33,552 nucleotides of DNA, from NCBI RefSeq assembly GCF_015356825.1, contig NZ_JAACYW010000108.1:1-33552 (forward strand). Reading direction: 5' to 3'. The notes below the pieces were generated by a model, which saw nothing but the letters and a program-made list of their open reading frames with translations, had not been told where the DNA came from and searched no databases. Origin of the DNA: Catenulispora rubra (GTDB taxonomy: Bacteria; Actinomycetota; Actinomycetes; Streptomycetales; Catenulisporaceae). The number at the start of each line of letters is the position of its first letter. The stretch's first letter is position 1. The position numbers and the translations under genes were made by a program. Of the stretch, positions 16,372-24,356 are shown in pieces.

Positions 16372-17652
16372 CTAGTGCTTGATGGCGAGGACGCCGCTGA
16401 CGAACTGCTGCGGACTGTCCTGGCCGTTGAACAGCTTCTGGATCTCGGTGAGCAGCGGCGTCCCCAGCGTCAGCCCGAGAGCCTGGTCCCAGGACTGGGT
16501 GAAGGCCGGGGCGGTGGACACCAGGTCGTACTGGAACTCGGCGTAGGCCGGGTCGGGAGCCTTGGCCAGCGCCTGCTTGGCGTTGGTCGTGACGGGCACC
16601 TCGCCCTTGGCGACGAGTCCCTCGACGTAGCTGTCGCTGTAGGTGGTCTTCAGGAACGCCGCGGCCGTCGTCTGTGGCGCGGCGGTGGTGACCGACAGGT
16701 AGTTGGTCGGGTTGCCGACCACGTCGGCCGGGTCGCCGACGCCGCCGTCGACGGTCGGGAAGGCGACGTAGCCCATGCCGTCCTTGGCGAAGGTCGGGTC
16801 CGCGCCCTGCTGGGTGGCGTACTCCCAGGAGCCCATCAGCTCCATCGCCGCCTTGCCCTTGGCCAGCAGGGTCGAGGTGCCGCCGGCGCCGTAGTTGACC
16901 GAGCCGAAGTTGTCGCCGAACGCGCCGCTGTCCACCAGGCTCTTGACCATCTGCGCGGTCTTGAGGATCGCCGGATCGTTCCACTGGCTCCAGTCGCCGC
17001 CCTCGATCTTCTGGAAGAGCTGCGGGCCGGCCAGGCGGTCCACCAGGTACTCGATCCACATCAGCTCGGTCCACGAGGAGGTCCCGCTGCCGGCCACGGT
17101 GAACGGCGTGACGCCGCGGCCCTTGAAGACCTGCACCAGGTTCGTCAGGTCGCTCCAGGTCTTGGGCGGCTGCACACCGGCGTCGGTGAAGACCTTCTTG
17201 TTGTAGAACAGGAACACCGGCTGGGTCCCGCGGGCCGGAATCCCGACCAGCTTGCCCTCGACCGTGCCGGCCTGCAGAGCCGCCGGAAGGAACTGCGCCT
17301 TCAACGCCGAGTCCAGGGTCACCAGCTTGCCGGCCTTGACGTAGTCGTCCAGGCTGCCGCCGCCGTAGTTGAAGAAGATGCCTGGCATCTGCGAGGAGCC
17401 CATCCCGGTGCGGACCTTGTCCTTGAAGCCGTCGGTGGCGATCACGGACATGGAGACTTTGCCCTGGCCGGTGGCGTTGAACGTGTCGACGGCCGCCTGC
17501 TGCACGGTGTTGGTCGGGTCCTGCAGAGTCCAGAACTGGACGGTGCCGACCGGGGACTTGGACGCGGAGGCCGAGGAGGAACAGCCTGCGGCAGCCAGCA
17601 GCGCGGAACCGGCCGCGAGAGCTGCGAAAACCTTTCTGGACCTGTTGTTCAT
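16372..17652 (-). CDS. Sugar-binding lipoprotein of CUT1 ABC transporter
   Basis: A 426-residue extracytoplasmic solute-binding protein of family 1. The signal ends in the lipobox LLAAAGC (Cys23), so it is lipid-anchored on the outer face of the membrane. The mature part starts with a Ser/Ala linker and then the SBP fold: TVQFWTLQDPT, IPARGTQPVFLFYNKKVF, KGKAAMELMGSWEY and the hinge-region NPTNYLSVTTAAP. Trp and Tyr residues abundant in the cleft region suit stacking on sugar rings. ATG 17652 follows AAAGG by seven bases. It is the first gene of the operon and is expected to be under the LacI regulator at 18054-19094, whose operator lies upstream at 17849. The exact ligand is unknown. Confidence 0.93.
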   Translation of the reverse strand: MNNRSRKVFAALAAGSALLAAAGCSSSASASKSPVGTVQFWTLQDPTNTVQQAAVDTFNATGQGKVSMSVIATDGFKDKVRTGMGSSQMPGIFFNYGGGSLDDYVKAGKLVTLDSALKAQFLPAALQAGTVEGKLVGIPARGTQPVFLFYNKKVFTDAGVQPPKTWSDLTNLVQVFKGRGVTPFTVAGSGTSSWTELMWIEYLVDRLAGPQLFQKIEGGDWSQWNDPAILKTAQMVKSLVDSGAFGDNFGSVNYGAGGTSTLLAKGKAAMELMGSWEYATQQGADPTFAKDGMGYVAFPTVDGGVGDPADVVGNPTNYLSVTTAAPQTTAAAFLKTTYSDSYVEGLVAKGEVPVTTNAKQALAKAPDPAYAEFQYDLVSTAPAFTQSWDQALGLTLGTPLLTEIQKLFNGQDSPQQFVSGVLAIKH

Positions 17653-17798
17653 GGCAACGCCTTTCGAATCGGCGGACGTCCAGCGGGGGTCTGGTCGTCG
17701 GGAGGGGAAGTCCGAGGTGATGCAGGGCGGCCGATCAGGACGCGGCGTCTGTGGACGGGTCCCTCGGCGCTGCCGCGGATGCCCTGCGGTGAGCGATC

Positions 17799-17827
17799 AC
17801 GTTAGGTGGCGCGAAACATCACGGCAA
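17799..17827 (-). promoter_or_regulatory. Candidate promoter of the ABC-GH3 operon
   Basis: On the minus strand TTGCCG (17822-17827) and TAACGT (17799-17804) are 17 bp apart. Transcription would start near 17792, about 140 bases before the binding-protein ATG. The operator at 17849-17861 lies just upstream of the -35 box. Confidence 0.4.
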
Positions 17828-17848
17828 CACAATCGGCGACCCCGGTTT

Positions 17849-17861
17849 CGAAAGACTTTCG
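17849..17861. promoter_or_regulatory. LacI operator upstream of the ABC-GH3 operon
   Basis: CGAAAG-A-CTTTCG is a 13-bp inverted repeat identical, including its central base, to the site at 19125-19137 beside the LacI start. It is flanked by a further TTTCGAA-type extension. LacI/CebR-family proteins bind such odd-spaced palindromes. Confidence 0.7.
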
Positions 17862-17944
17862 AAGACGGGCCGGGCATCGCCCGTGATCAGGCTGAGAACC
17901 GGCCTTCACGATCTTCGACAGGCTGGCTCCTGGACGGCTCTGCT

Positions 17945-17957
17945 CGAAACAGTTTCG
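17945..17957. promoter_or_regulatory. Second LacI-type operator variant
   Basis: CGAAAC-A-GTTTCG has the same 6-1-6 layout as 17849-17861 and 19125-19137, with one base changed symmetrically in each arm. It lies 84 bp further upstream of the operon, between it and the LacI gene's 3' end, and may support looping. Confidence 0.55.
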
Positions 17958-18024
17958 GGTTCCGCCGCGGAGGCCGGCGATCTTCCGGCGGACGCACCCG
18001 GGCTCGTTCTCAAGGGGTGCGACG

Positions 18025-18069
18025 CAGGACACGGCGGCTCAGGACACAGCGGCTCAGGACACGGCGACG
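18025..18069. repeat. Three 15-bp tandem repeats across the LacI stop codon
   Basis: Units at 18025-18039, 18040-18054 and 18055-18069 differ at only a few bases. As 15 is a multiple of three, the LacI frame stays in register and the TGA stop is repeated in frame 15 bases further on. The third unit, furthest downstream of the gene, has lost the stop. Confidence 0.85.
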
Positions 18070-19094
18070 CTGCGAGGAGCGGCGGTCGAGGCGCGCAGAA
18101 CCAGCTGCGTGGCCAGCTCGACCCGCGAGGACGCGGGCGACTGGCCGCGGGTCAACTGCAGCAGCACCCGCGTCGCCTCGTGCCCGAGCTCCTCGAACGG
18201 CTGGCGCACGGCGCTCAGCGGCGGCGACGCCATCGCCGCGACCAGCGTGTCGTCGAACGACATCACCGCCAGGTCGCGCGGAACGCTGAGGCCGACCTGC
18301 CGGGCCGCTTCCAGGACGCCGAGCGCCTGCGCGTCGCTCGCGGCGAAGATGGCGGTGGGCGGTTGTTCCGCGCGCAGGATGTGCTTGCTGGCGGACAGCG
18401 CCTCGCCGAAGTCGAAGTCCGTCGCCCGCACGAACGCCGGGTTGTACGCGATGCCGGCCTCGTCCAGCGCGGCCCGGTATCCGTGCAGCCGCGCCGCGCC
18501 GGCCAGCGAGTGCGACCGCCCCGCGACCATGCCGATCCGGGTGTGTCCGAGGCCGAGCAGATGCTGGACGGCGTCCCTGGCCCCGCTCCAGTTCGTCACG
18601 CCGATGCTGGGGATGTCCTGGGTCGGCGCGTTCAGCGGGTCGACCAGGACCACCGGCAGGTGCTGGTCGACGATGCGCTGCTGGTCGTCCTCGGTCAGCA
18701 TCGAGATCACGAAGATCAGCCCCAGCGCGCGCAGCGACACGCAGCGCTGGAGCCAGGTGGAGATCGGACGGGCGCCGATCGTGCCGGTGACCACGTCCAC
18801 CCCCAGGGCCCCCGCAGCCTCGACGATGCCGCGGACCACCTCCAGGGTGTACGGACCCGACAGGTCGCGGAACACCGCGACGATCTGCTGCGCCTCGGCG
18901 GGATCCGGGTCCCACGAGCGGACGTACCCGTGCCGGGTCAGGAGTTCCTCGACCCGGGAGCGCGTGGACCCGCTGACGTCACGGCGCCGGTGTACCACCT
19001 TGGACACCGTACTGAGGGAGACACCCGCCTCCGCGGCTATGGCCGTCAGCAGGCCGTACTGCCGATCCAGATGTTCCTTGCCGTGTGCTGTCAC
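18054..19094 (-). CDS. LacI-family sugar-responsive repressor of the ABC-GH3 operon
   Basis: A 346-residue regulator. The N-terminal HTH is LLTAIAAEAGVSLSTVSKVVHRRRDVSGSTRSRVEELLTRHGYV, with the expected hinge region after it. The rest is a periplasmic-binding-protein-like sensor: GVTNWSGARDAVQHLLGLGHTRIGMVAG, PTAIFAASDAQALGVLEAA and DLAVMSFDDTLVA. It ends QLVLRAST, near the usual LxxRxS. The GTG at 19094 places the operator 19125-19137 upstream of the gene; an in-frame ATG at 19154 would put it inside coding sequence. The same operator near the ABC operon predicts repression of that operon and of itself, and probably of the divergent gene at 19237, with a transported sugar as inducer. Confidence 0.9.
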   Translation of the reverse strand: MTAHGKEHLDRQYGLLTAIAAEAGVSLSTVSKVVHRRRDVSGSTRSRVEELLTRHGYVRSWDPDPAEAQQIVAVFRDLSGPYTLEVVRGIVEAAGALGVDVVTGTIGARPISTWLQRCVSLRALGLIFVISMLTEDDQQRIVDQHLPVVLVDPLNAPTQDIPSIGVTNWSGARDAVQHLLGLGHTRIGMVAGRSHSLAGAARLHGYRAALDEAGIAYNPAFVRATDFDFGEALSASKHILRAEQPPTAIFAASDAQALGVLEAARQVGLSVPRDLAVMSFDDTLVAAMASPPLSAVRQPFEELGHEATRVLLQLTRGQSPASSRVELATQLVLRASTAAPRSVAVS

Positions 19095-19124
19095 GCGAGC
19101 AGCATGCACCGCCGGACACCTGCC

Positions 19125-19137
19125 CGAAAGACTTTCG
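19125..19137. promoter_or_regulatory. LacI operator in the LacI / propeller-enzyme divergent region
   Basis: CGAAAG-A-CTTTCG, identical to 17849-17861, sits 30 bp before the LacI start and 99 bp before the divergent secreted enzyme. It could control both genes. Confidence 0.7.
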
Positions 19138-19236
19138 TCACCTGTGAGTGACATCCGAGCGATACCCGCCGAATACTTCAGTCTCGTCGGCTGCCGCGGT
19201 TGACCTGTCCTGACCAGCCCTTTTTCAGGAGGCTCC

Positions 19237-21030
19237 ATGAAGTCCAAGCGAGCTCGCTTCCGCAGAGTGGCCGGCGCCGCAGTGGCCGCTGCCGCGACAT
19301 TGTTGGCGCTGACGGCGCTGACGGTGCCCGCGAACGCGTCCCAACCGACCCAGGCCACGCTCTACCAGCTGCCGAGCGGTTCGGCGTGCACGAAGGCGTT
19401 CACCAACTGCGTCCTGTACCCGAAGGCTGCCGCGCTCCCCAGCGGACGTCTCGTGGCCGCGTTCGAAGAGTCGACGGTAACCGCCTCGGGGTCCGCCAAC
19501 GGCCAGACGATCCCGGTGTACAAGAGCGACGACGACGGTACGACCTGGCAGCATCTGGCCGACGTCAAGGCGCCCGCGTACGCCTCGTCGAATTCCGCCT
19601 TCGCGAACTACGTCAGCAACTGGACCAATCCGTACCTCTACGTGCTGCCGCAGGCTGTCGGCAACCTCGCCGCCGGCACGCTCCTGATGGCCACGGTCGT
19701 GTCCGGTGACGACTACTACTACCTCGACCAGAAGGCGGCCAACCCGAACTTCACGCCCACGCACGACGGCGACCGCGACAACACCGCGATCGCGCTCTAC
19801 GCGAGCACCGACTCCGGCTCGACGTGGACCGTCGAGAACATCATCACCACGGGCAGTTGGTCGAACGGCGCGAGCTCTCCGGCCGCCGAGGACACCCACC
19901 ACCAGAACGACCCCGTGTGGGAGCCGTACCTGATGGTCTACAACAACCGACTCGTGGCCTACTACTCCGACGAGAACGACTACACCGGCTACGACTCCAC
20001 CACAGGCGTCCCGACGCTCGACCCGAACAACGCCACGACGCCGGATCCGGATTTGCAGATCCTGGCGCACCGGACGTGGGACGGGGTCAGCACGGCATGG
20101 AGCAGCCCGGTGGTCGACGTCTCGGGCACCACGGTCACCAACTCCTCCGGATACAGCGAGATCGGCGGGGGCCGTCCCGGCATGACCAACGTCGTGCCGA
20201 CCAGCGACGGCAAGTGGATGATGACCTTCGAATACTGGGGCGGCGGCAACAACGTCCGCTACAAGATCGCCAGCGACCCGCTGCACTTCTACCAGGTAGG
20301 GGGCACGGCCGGCACGGGCATCACCTCGCTCCCGGTAACCTCGGGCTCCAGCGCACCGGCCCAGGGCGGCAGTCCGGTGCTCCTGCGCCTGCCCAACGGC
20401 CGGATCGTCTTCAACGCGGCCGGCAGCGGCGACGTCTGGACGAATGCCGGCGGCAGCAGCACCGGCTCGTGGACCCAGCAGCACACGACGATGCCCTCCT
20501 CCTACAGCCGCAGCCTCACCTACATCCCGCGCACCGGCCGGGTGGAGATCGTCGGCGGAACGACCACGATCCACTACGCCGACATCGACTTCGGGAACTC
20601 CGTCGGCGCCTACTACAAGCTCGTCAACGTCAACAGCGGAAAGGATCTCGGCGTGTGGACGGCGGACCTGCTCGACGGCCAGAACGCCGTGCAGTGGACC
20701 GACAACGGCTCGGCCGACCAGCAGTGGCACGTCACCAGCCTCGGCAACGGCTACGACGTGCTCCTGGACAAGAACAGCGGCCGGGCCCTGGGCGTCTGGC
20801 AGGCGAGCACGGCCGGCGGTGCGAGCGCCGTCCAGTGGGTCCAGAACGGCGGCACCGACCAGCAGTGGCAGTTGGTCGCCGTGGGCTCGAACTACGAGCT
20901 GGTGAACCGCAATTCCGGCCTGGCGCTCAGCGTTTCAGGAGGGTCGACCAGTGACGGCGCGCAGATGGTCCAGGAGCCGTACACCGGCGCCACCTCGCAG
21001 CTGTGGTCCCTGGTGAAGGTCTCCTCGTAG
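19237..21030 (+). CDS. Secreted GH93-like beta-propeller glycosidase with ricin B lectin domain
   Basis: A 597-residue exported protein. ATG 19237 follows AGGAGG. A signal peptide ends near NASQ (~33). Residues ~40-455 form a sialidase-superfamily propeller with Asp-boxes KSDDDGTTW and STDSGSTW, and the blocks WEPYLMVYNNRLVAYYSDEND and RPGMTNVVPTSDGKWMMTFEY. These recall GH93 exo-1,5-alpha-L-arabinanases, where a Glu and YSD/E motif are conserved; that assignment is from memory of the family and is moderate. A general BNR-repeat or exo-sialidase label would be the fallback. Residues ~456-597 are a ricin-type beta-trefoil with DQQWH, DQQWQ and SQLW. It shares its upstream region and operator with the LacI gene. 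Confidence 0.85.
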   Translation: MKSKRARFRRVAGAAVAAAATLLALTALTVPANASQPTQATLYQLPSGSACTKAFTNCVLYPKAAALPSGRLVAAFEESTVTASGSANGQTIPVYKSDDDGTTWQHLADVKAPAYASSNSAFANYVSNWTNPYLYVLPQAVGNLAAGTLLMATVVSGDDYYYLDQKAANPNFTPTHDGDRDNTAIALYASTDSGSTWTVENIITTGSWSNGASSPAAEDTHHQNDPVWEPYLMVYNNRLVAYYSDENDYTGYDSTTGVPTLDPNNATTPDPDLQILAHRTWDGVSTAWSSPVVDVSGTTVTNSSGYSEIGGGRPGMTNVVPTSDGKWMMTFEYWGGGNNVRYKIASDPLHFYQVGGTAGTGITSLPVTSGSSAPAQGGSPVLLRLPNGRIVFNAAGSGDVWTNAGGSSTGSWTQQHTTMPSSYSRSLTYIPRTGRVEIVGGTTTIHYADIDFGNSVGAYYKLVNVNSGKDLGVWTADLLDGQNAVQWTDNGSADQQWHVTSLGNGYDVLLDKNSGRALGVWQASTAGGASAVQWVQNGGTDQQWQLVAVGSNYELVNRNSGLALSVSGGSTSDGAQMVQEPYTGATSQLWSLVKVSS

Positions 21031-21054
21031 TACTGCGACATCGTAATGCGGCAT

Positions 21055-21087
21055 CGTGCCGCACCACCTGTGTGGTGGTGCGGCACG
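21055..21087. terminator. Strong bidirectional terminator hairpin
   Basis: A perfect 14-bp stem (21055-21068 with 21074-21087) has a five-base TGTGT loop. It lies between the convergent genes ending at 21030 and 21092 and is the clearest hairpin in the window. Confidence 0.85.
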
Positions 21088-21091
21088 ACGT

Positions 21092-22360
21092 TCAGATCTG
21101 GCCGCGCAGCATTCGCAGCAGGTGGTCGAGGACGCGTCCGCTACTGACGCGAAGCCCGTCGTGTTCGTGCTCGTTGGTCGCCCACAGCCGGAGGCCCCGG
21201 ATGGTCTCGGCGGTCTCCAGCGAGTAGGTGGCATCGACGTACATGTCGTCGAGGTAGACGGCGGCGGCCACGGGGACCTCGTTCGCGGCCAGGCGCTGAG
21301 GGTCGTAAAGGTCGGGCCAGTCCTCGCGGGCGGACAACAGCTCGGCGGGCGCGCGCAGGGACGCGAGACAGGGCTGGTCGAACTGCCACGGGTAGGTCAT
21401 CTCGCCGGTGAACAGGACCGGGTCGTCCCCGGCCAACGCCGTGCGCGCGTCGAACTGGGGAAACTCGCCGCGCACCCGCTCGGCGGCCCAGTTCATCGCT
21501 CCGGTGCTGCTCTGGGCGTAGCTGAGTTCGTGCATGAGCGGGTTCAGCGGCAGTTGGGCGTAGCTGAGGAAAGCCGCGGCGCGGGCGAGGAAGCTGTCGG
21601 ACAGCTCCGCTCCGGCCCAGGGGTGTTCGAGCAGGTAGTGCAGCACGTCCGCGCCGTCGCTCGTGCCGAGCATCAGCCCGAGCGACTGGAAGGCCTCGAC
21701 GGTGAGCAAGGACCCGTCCGGCATCGGAACAGGACGCTCGATCAGGTGCGCGGCGATGCGGCGGACCGAGGCGGCGTCCTGCGGGTACCGCCGATAGAAG
21801 GCGGTGTTCTTGCGGTGCACGCGCGGATAGGCGACGCGGTAGACCTCGTCGGCGGTGACGCGCAAACCGGGAAGGCCGCCGGTGATGATCGCCTCGCGCA
21901 GGCCCTCGGGCGCGAGCGAGAGGTAGGTGACGGCGCACATGCCGCCGTAGCTCTGGCCGAGCACCGACCACGGTTCGTCGGTGAGTTCGCGCCTGATCAG
22001 TTCGGCGTCGCGGACGATGGCGTCGGCGCGGAAATGGGTGAGGTAGTCGGCCTGCGCGGCGGGCTCGCCACGAGCGGGGAGCGTTTGCCGGGTGACCGGG
22101 CTGGAGCGGCCTGTGCCGCGCTGGTCGAGCAGGAGGACGCGGTAGTCGTCGAGGGCGCGGTCCAGCCAGGAGTCCCGGCCGGCCGGACGCGGCGGCAGCA
22201 TGCCGGGGCCGCCTTGCAGGAACAGCAGCCAGGGAAGCCGCTCGCGCTCGCGTCCGGCGGCCACGACTTCGCGGGCGTAGACCTCGATGTGTTCGCCTTC
22301 CGGCTGATCGTGGTCGAGGGGGACGGAGAAGAGATGATCGGTCAGCGTGATTCCGGGCAT
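21092..22360 (-). CDS. Alpha/beta hydrolase, proline iminopeptidase-like (peptidase S33)
   Basis: A 422-residue cytoplasmic hydrolase that would remove N-terminal proline or similar residues from peptides. The oxyanion motif FLQGGPG (47-53), the DQRGTGRS block (79-86) and the nucleophile elbow GQSYGG (Ser137) are the signature of S33 prolyl aminopeptidases. The later VYLDDMYVD and NEHEHDGLR supply the likely Asp and His of the triad. The long insert between them is the cap domain typical of the larger actinobacterial group. ATG 22360 has AGGAG six bases upstream. It lies 79 bases behind the EamA exporter on the same strand, so it may be its operon partner. The substrate is not known. Confidence 0.9.
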   Translation of the reverse strand: MPGITLTDHLFSVPLDHDQPEGEHIEVYAREVVAAGRERERLPWLLFLQGGPGMLPPRPAGRDSWLDRALDDYRVLLLDQRGTGRSSPVTRQTLPARGEPAAQADYLTHFRADAIVRDAELIRRELTDEPWSVLGQSYGGMCAVTYLSLAPEGLREAIITGGLPGLRVTADEVYRVAYPRVHRKNTAFYRRYPQDAASVRRIAAHLIERPVPMPDGSLLTVEAFQSLGLMLGTSDGADVLHYLLEHPWAGAELSDSFLARAAAFLSYAQLPLNPLMHELSYAQSSTGAMNWAAERVRGEFPQFDARTALAGDDPVLFTGEMTYPWQFDQPCLASLRAPAELLSAREDWPDLYDPQRLAANEVPVAAAVYLDDMYVDATYSLETAETIRGLRLWATNEHEHDGLRVSSGRVLDHLLRMLRGQI

Positions 22361-22439
22361 GGAAGGCTCCTGGGCTCCTTTGTGGCAACAGAGTGATCTT
22401 GATTTGGGCTTCGGGAAACTTTAGGCACCGTCTGTGGCA

Positions 22440-23417
22440 TCACTCGCGCCTCGGCTGCGTGAGGATGCTGATGGCGTTGGCCGCGATGATCGCCGCGATG
22501 CTCAGCCAGGCGATCACGTCGAGCGTCTGTCCCAGCACGAGCGTGCCGACGACTGCGGCGAGCACCGGGTTGACGCTCATGAACAATCCGAACGCCTCGG
22601 CGGGAACGCGGCGCAGCGTGAACAGGTCCGCGAGGAACGGCACAGCAGAGGACAGGACTCCCGCCGCGACAGCGGCACCGACCGCCCCGGCGGAGGGCGT
22701 GTGGTGTACCGCGACGACGGCTCCGAGGGGCAGGTAGACCAGGGCGGACAGTCCCGCTGCGGCGGCTGTGCCCTGTGCCCCGGGGATGCGCTGCCCGATG
22801 GAGCGGTTGAGAAGGATGTAGGACGCCCAGCAGGCGGCGGCGAGCAGGGCGAGCCCCATGCCGAGGTAGTCGGCGGTAGGGCGCGGACGCATCAAGGCGA
22901 CGACTCCCGCGGCGGCGAGTACGGCGCAGCCCAGGTCCACGCGTCTGCGCGAGCCGGCGAGCGCGATCGTGAGGGGGCCGAGGAACTCCAAGGTGACCGC
23001 CTCGCCGAGACCGATCCGGTCGATCGCGGTGTAGAGCGACAGGTTCACCACGCCGAAGACGGCCGCGAGCAGCAGCACCGGCCGCCACTGGTCCCGCGTG
23101 AAAGACCGAACGCGGGGCCGACCGACGGCGATCAGCACCGCCGCGGCGACATACTGGCGGATCGCGACGACGCCGACAGGGCCGAGCACGGGGAAGGCCA
23201 GCGACCCGATCGCGGCGCCGAGCTGGGTCGAGAGGCCGCTGGCGAGCATCGTGCCGACCCCGGCCATGGGCACGGCGCCACGCTTCGTGGGCAGGACGGC
23301 GCGCTTCGTGGGCACGGCACCACGCTTCATGGGCACGGCACCAGGTTTGGTGGGCTGGACGGCTCGATCCGCAGGCAGGGCGGCGCCGTCCGCAGGGCGA
23401 GTGGGGGCTGCTGGCAT
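22440..23417 (-). CDS. EamA-family (DMT) transporter
   Basis: A 325-residue inner-membrane exporter of the drug/metabolite superfamily, RhtA/YdcZ-like in general form, with ten predicted helices in two EamA halves (~50-175 and ~190-318). Typical stretches are YTAIDRIGLGEAVTLEFLGPL and CWASYILLNRSIGQRIPG. The end, AAIIAANAISILTQ, matches the usual final helix. Residues 23-50 are four 7-residue repeats of (T/M)KxGAVP form encoded by 84 bp of tandem DNA. Starts at ATG 23417 (AGGA at ~8 bases), Met30 or Met51 are all possible, the last matching the usual family length. It is divergent from a LysR gene, a common export-regulator pair. The substrate may be an amino acid or other metabolite. Confidence 0.88.
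   Translation of the reverse strand: MPAAPTRPADGAALPADRAVQPTKPGAVPMKRGAVPTKRAVLPTKRGAVPMAGVGTMLASGLSTQLGAAIGSLAFPVLGPVGVVAIRQYVAAAVLIAVGRPRVRSFTRDQWRPVLLLAAVFGVVNLSLYTAIDRIGLGEAVTLEFLGPLTIALAGSRRRVDLGCAVLAAAGVVALMRPRPTADYLGMGLALLAAACWASYILLNRSIGQRIPGAQGTAAAAGLSALVYLPLGAVVAVHHTPSAGAVGAAVAAGVLSSAVPFLADLFTLRRVPAEAFGLFMSVNPVLAAVVGTLVLGQTLDVIAWLSIAAIIAANAISILTQPRRE
23268..23351. repeat. Four 21-bp tandem repeats in the 5' end of the EamA gene
   Basis: The 84 bp encode four heptapeptides of the form TKPGAVP, MKRGAVP, TKRAVLP and TKRGAVP. The units share a CGCTTC-GTGGGCA-type core on the plus strand. They precede the first membrane helix, so the copy number alters only the cytoplasmic tail. Confidence 0.85.
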
Positions 23418-23471
23418 ACGTCGATCCTGTGCCGCGCCGGACTGTGCGCAAAATGCATGGACCGCGCCGGC

Positions 23472-23477
23472 TATACG
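23472..23477 (+). promoter_or_regulatory. -10 box for a leaderless LysR transcript
   Basis: TATACG ends eight bases before the ATG at 23486. This is the spacing for transcription starting at or next to the start codon, and no ribosome site is present. No clear -35 box is seen. Confidence 0.4.
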
Positions 23478-23485
23478 CTTTGGTT

Positions 23486-24337
23486 ATGGATGTCGAGCTG
23501 CGTCAGTTGCGCTGCCTCATCGCGATCGTGGACGAGGGCACGTTCACCGACGCCGCGATCGCGCTGGGGGTCTCACAGGCTGCGGTCTCCCGCACGATTT
23601 CGGCGCTCGAGAAGCGTCTCGGCGTGCGGCTGTTGCGACGCACGTCCCGCGAAACCTCGCCGACCGCGATCGGACTGCGCGTCGTGGCGCACGCCCGGCG
23701 CGTGCTGGCCGAGGTCGACAACCTGGTGCAGGAAGCGACATCGGGCCACGTCGAACTGCGTATCGGCCACGCCTGGTCGGCACTGGGCCGACGCACACTC
23801 GCCTTCCAACACCGGTGGCGGGAATCGCACCCGGAGACGCAGATGCACCTGCTCCGCATCAACTCCCCGACCGCCGGCCTGGCCGAGGGCACCGCGGACC
23901 TCGCGGTCATCCGCAGGCCGCTGGAGGACCGCCGCTTCGAGGGCGCCATCGTGGGTCTGGAGACACGCTGGTGCGCGCTGGCCGCCTCCGACCCGCTGGC
24001 GGGGCGCCGCTCGGTACGCCTGGCCGAGCTCAGCAGCCGCGTCCTGCTCGTCGACCAGCGCACCGGAACGACCAGCGCGGATCTGTGGCCCGCGGACGCG
24101 CGCCCCGCGATCCAGGAGAGCCGCGACATCGACGACTGGCTCACGGTCATCGCCACCGGCCGCTGCGTGGGGGTCACCGCGGAGTCCGTCGTCGACCAGT
24201 ACCCCAGGCCCGGCATCGTCTACCTGCCGGTACGCGACGCCGAGCCGGTCGCCGTACGGCTGACCTGGTGGCGCGACGATCCCCACCCCGCGACCCGCGC
24301 CGTACTCGAGCTCCTCACCGAGCTCTACCGCACCTGA
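23486..24337 (+). CDS. LysR-family transcriptional regulator
   Basis: A 283-residue regulator. The winged HTH occupies ~1-60: VELRQLRCLIAIVDEGTFTDAAIALGVSQAAVSRTISALEKRLGVRLLRRTSR. A linker helix and an effector-binding domain follow (~90-283: LRIGHAWSALG, ADLAVIRRPLEDRRFEG, VIATGRCVGVTAESV). The ATG at 23486 is chosen because MDVELRQLR is the usual LysR beginning and a -10 box lies 8 bases upstream; an in-frame start at 23429 gives an atypical extension. It is divergent from EamA (23417) with a 68-bp gap and probably controls it in response to the exported compound. Confidence 0.92.
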   Translation: MDVELRQLRCLIAIVDEGTFTDAAIALGVSQAAVSRTISALEKRLGVRLLRRTSRETSPTAIGLRVVAHARRVLAEVDNLVQEATSGHVELRIGHAWSALGRRTLAFQHRWRESHPETQMHLLRINSPTAGLAEGTADLAVIRRPLEDRRFEGAIVGLETRWCALAASDPLAGRRSVRLAELSSRVLLVDQRTGTTSADLWPADARPAIQESRDIDDWLTVIATGRCVGVTAESVVDQYPRPGIVYLPVRDAEPVAVRLTWWRDDPHPATRAVLELLTELYRT

Positions 24338-24356
24338 GCGATCGGGTGTTCTTGCT

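Larger units (their letters stand above)
17653..18053. other. 401-bp control region between binding-protein and LacI genes
   Basis: No gene is called here. It holds the leader of the ABC operon, a candidate promoter (17799-17827), two LacI-type operators (17849, 17945) and the start of the 15-bp tandem repeats that run into the LacI stop codon. Nothing else is recognisable. Confidence 0.6.
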
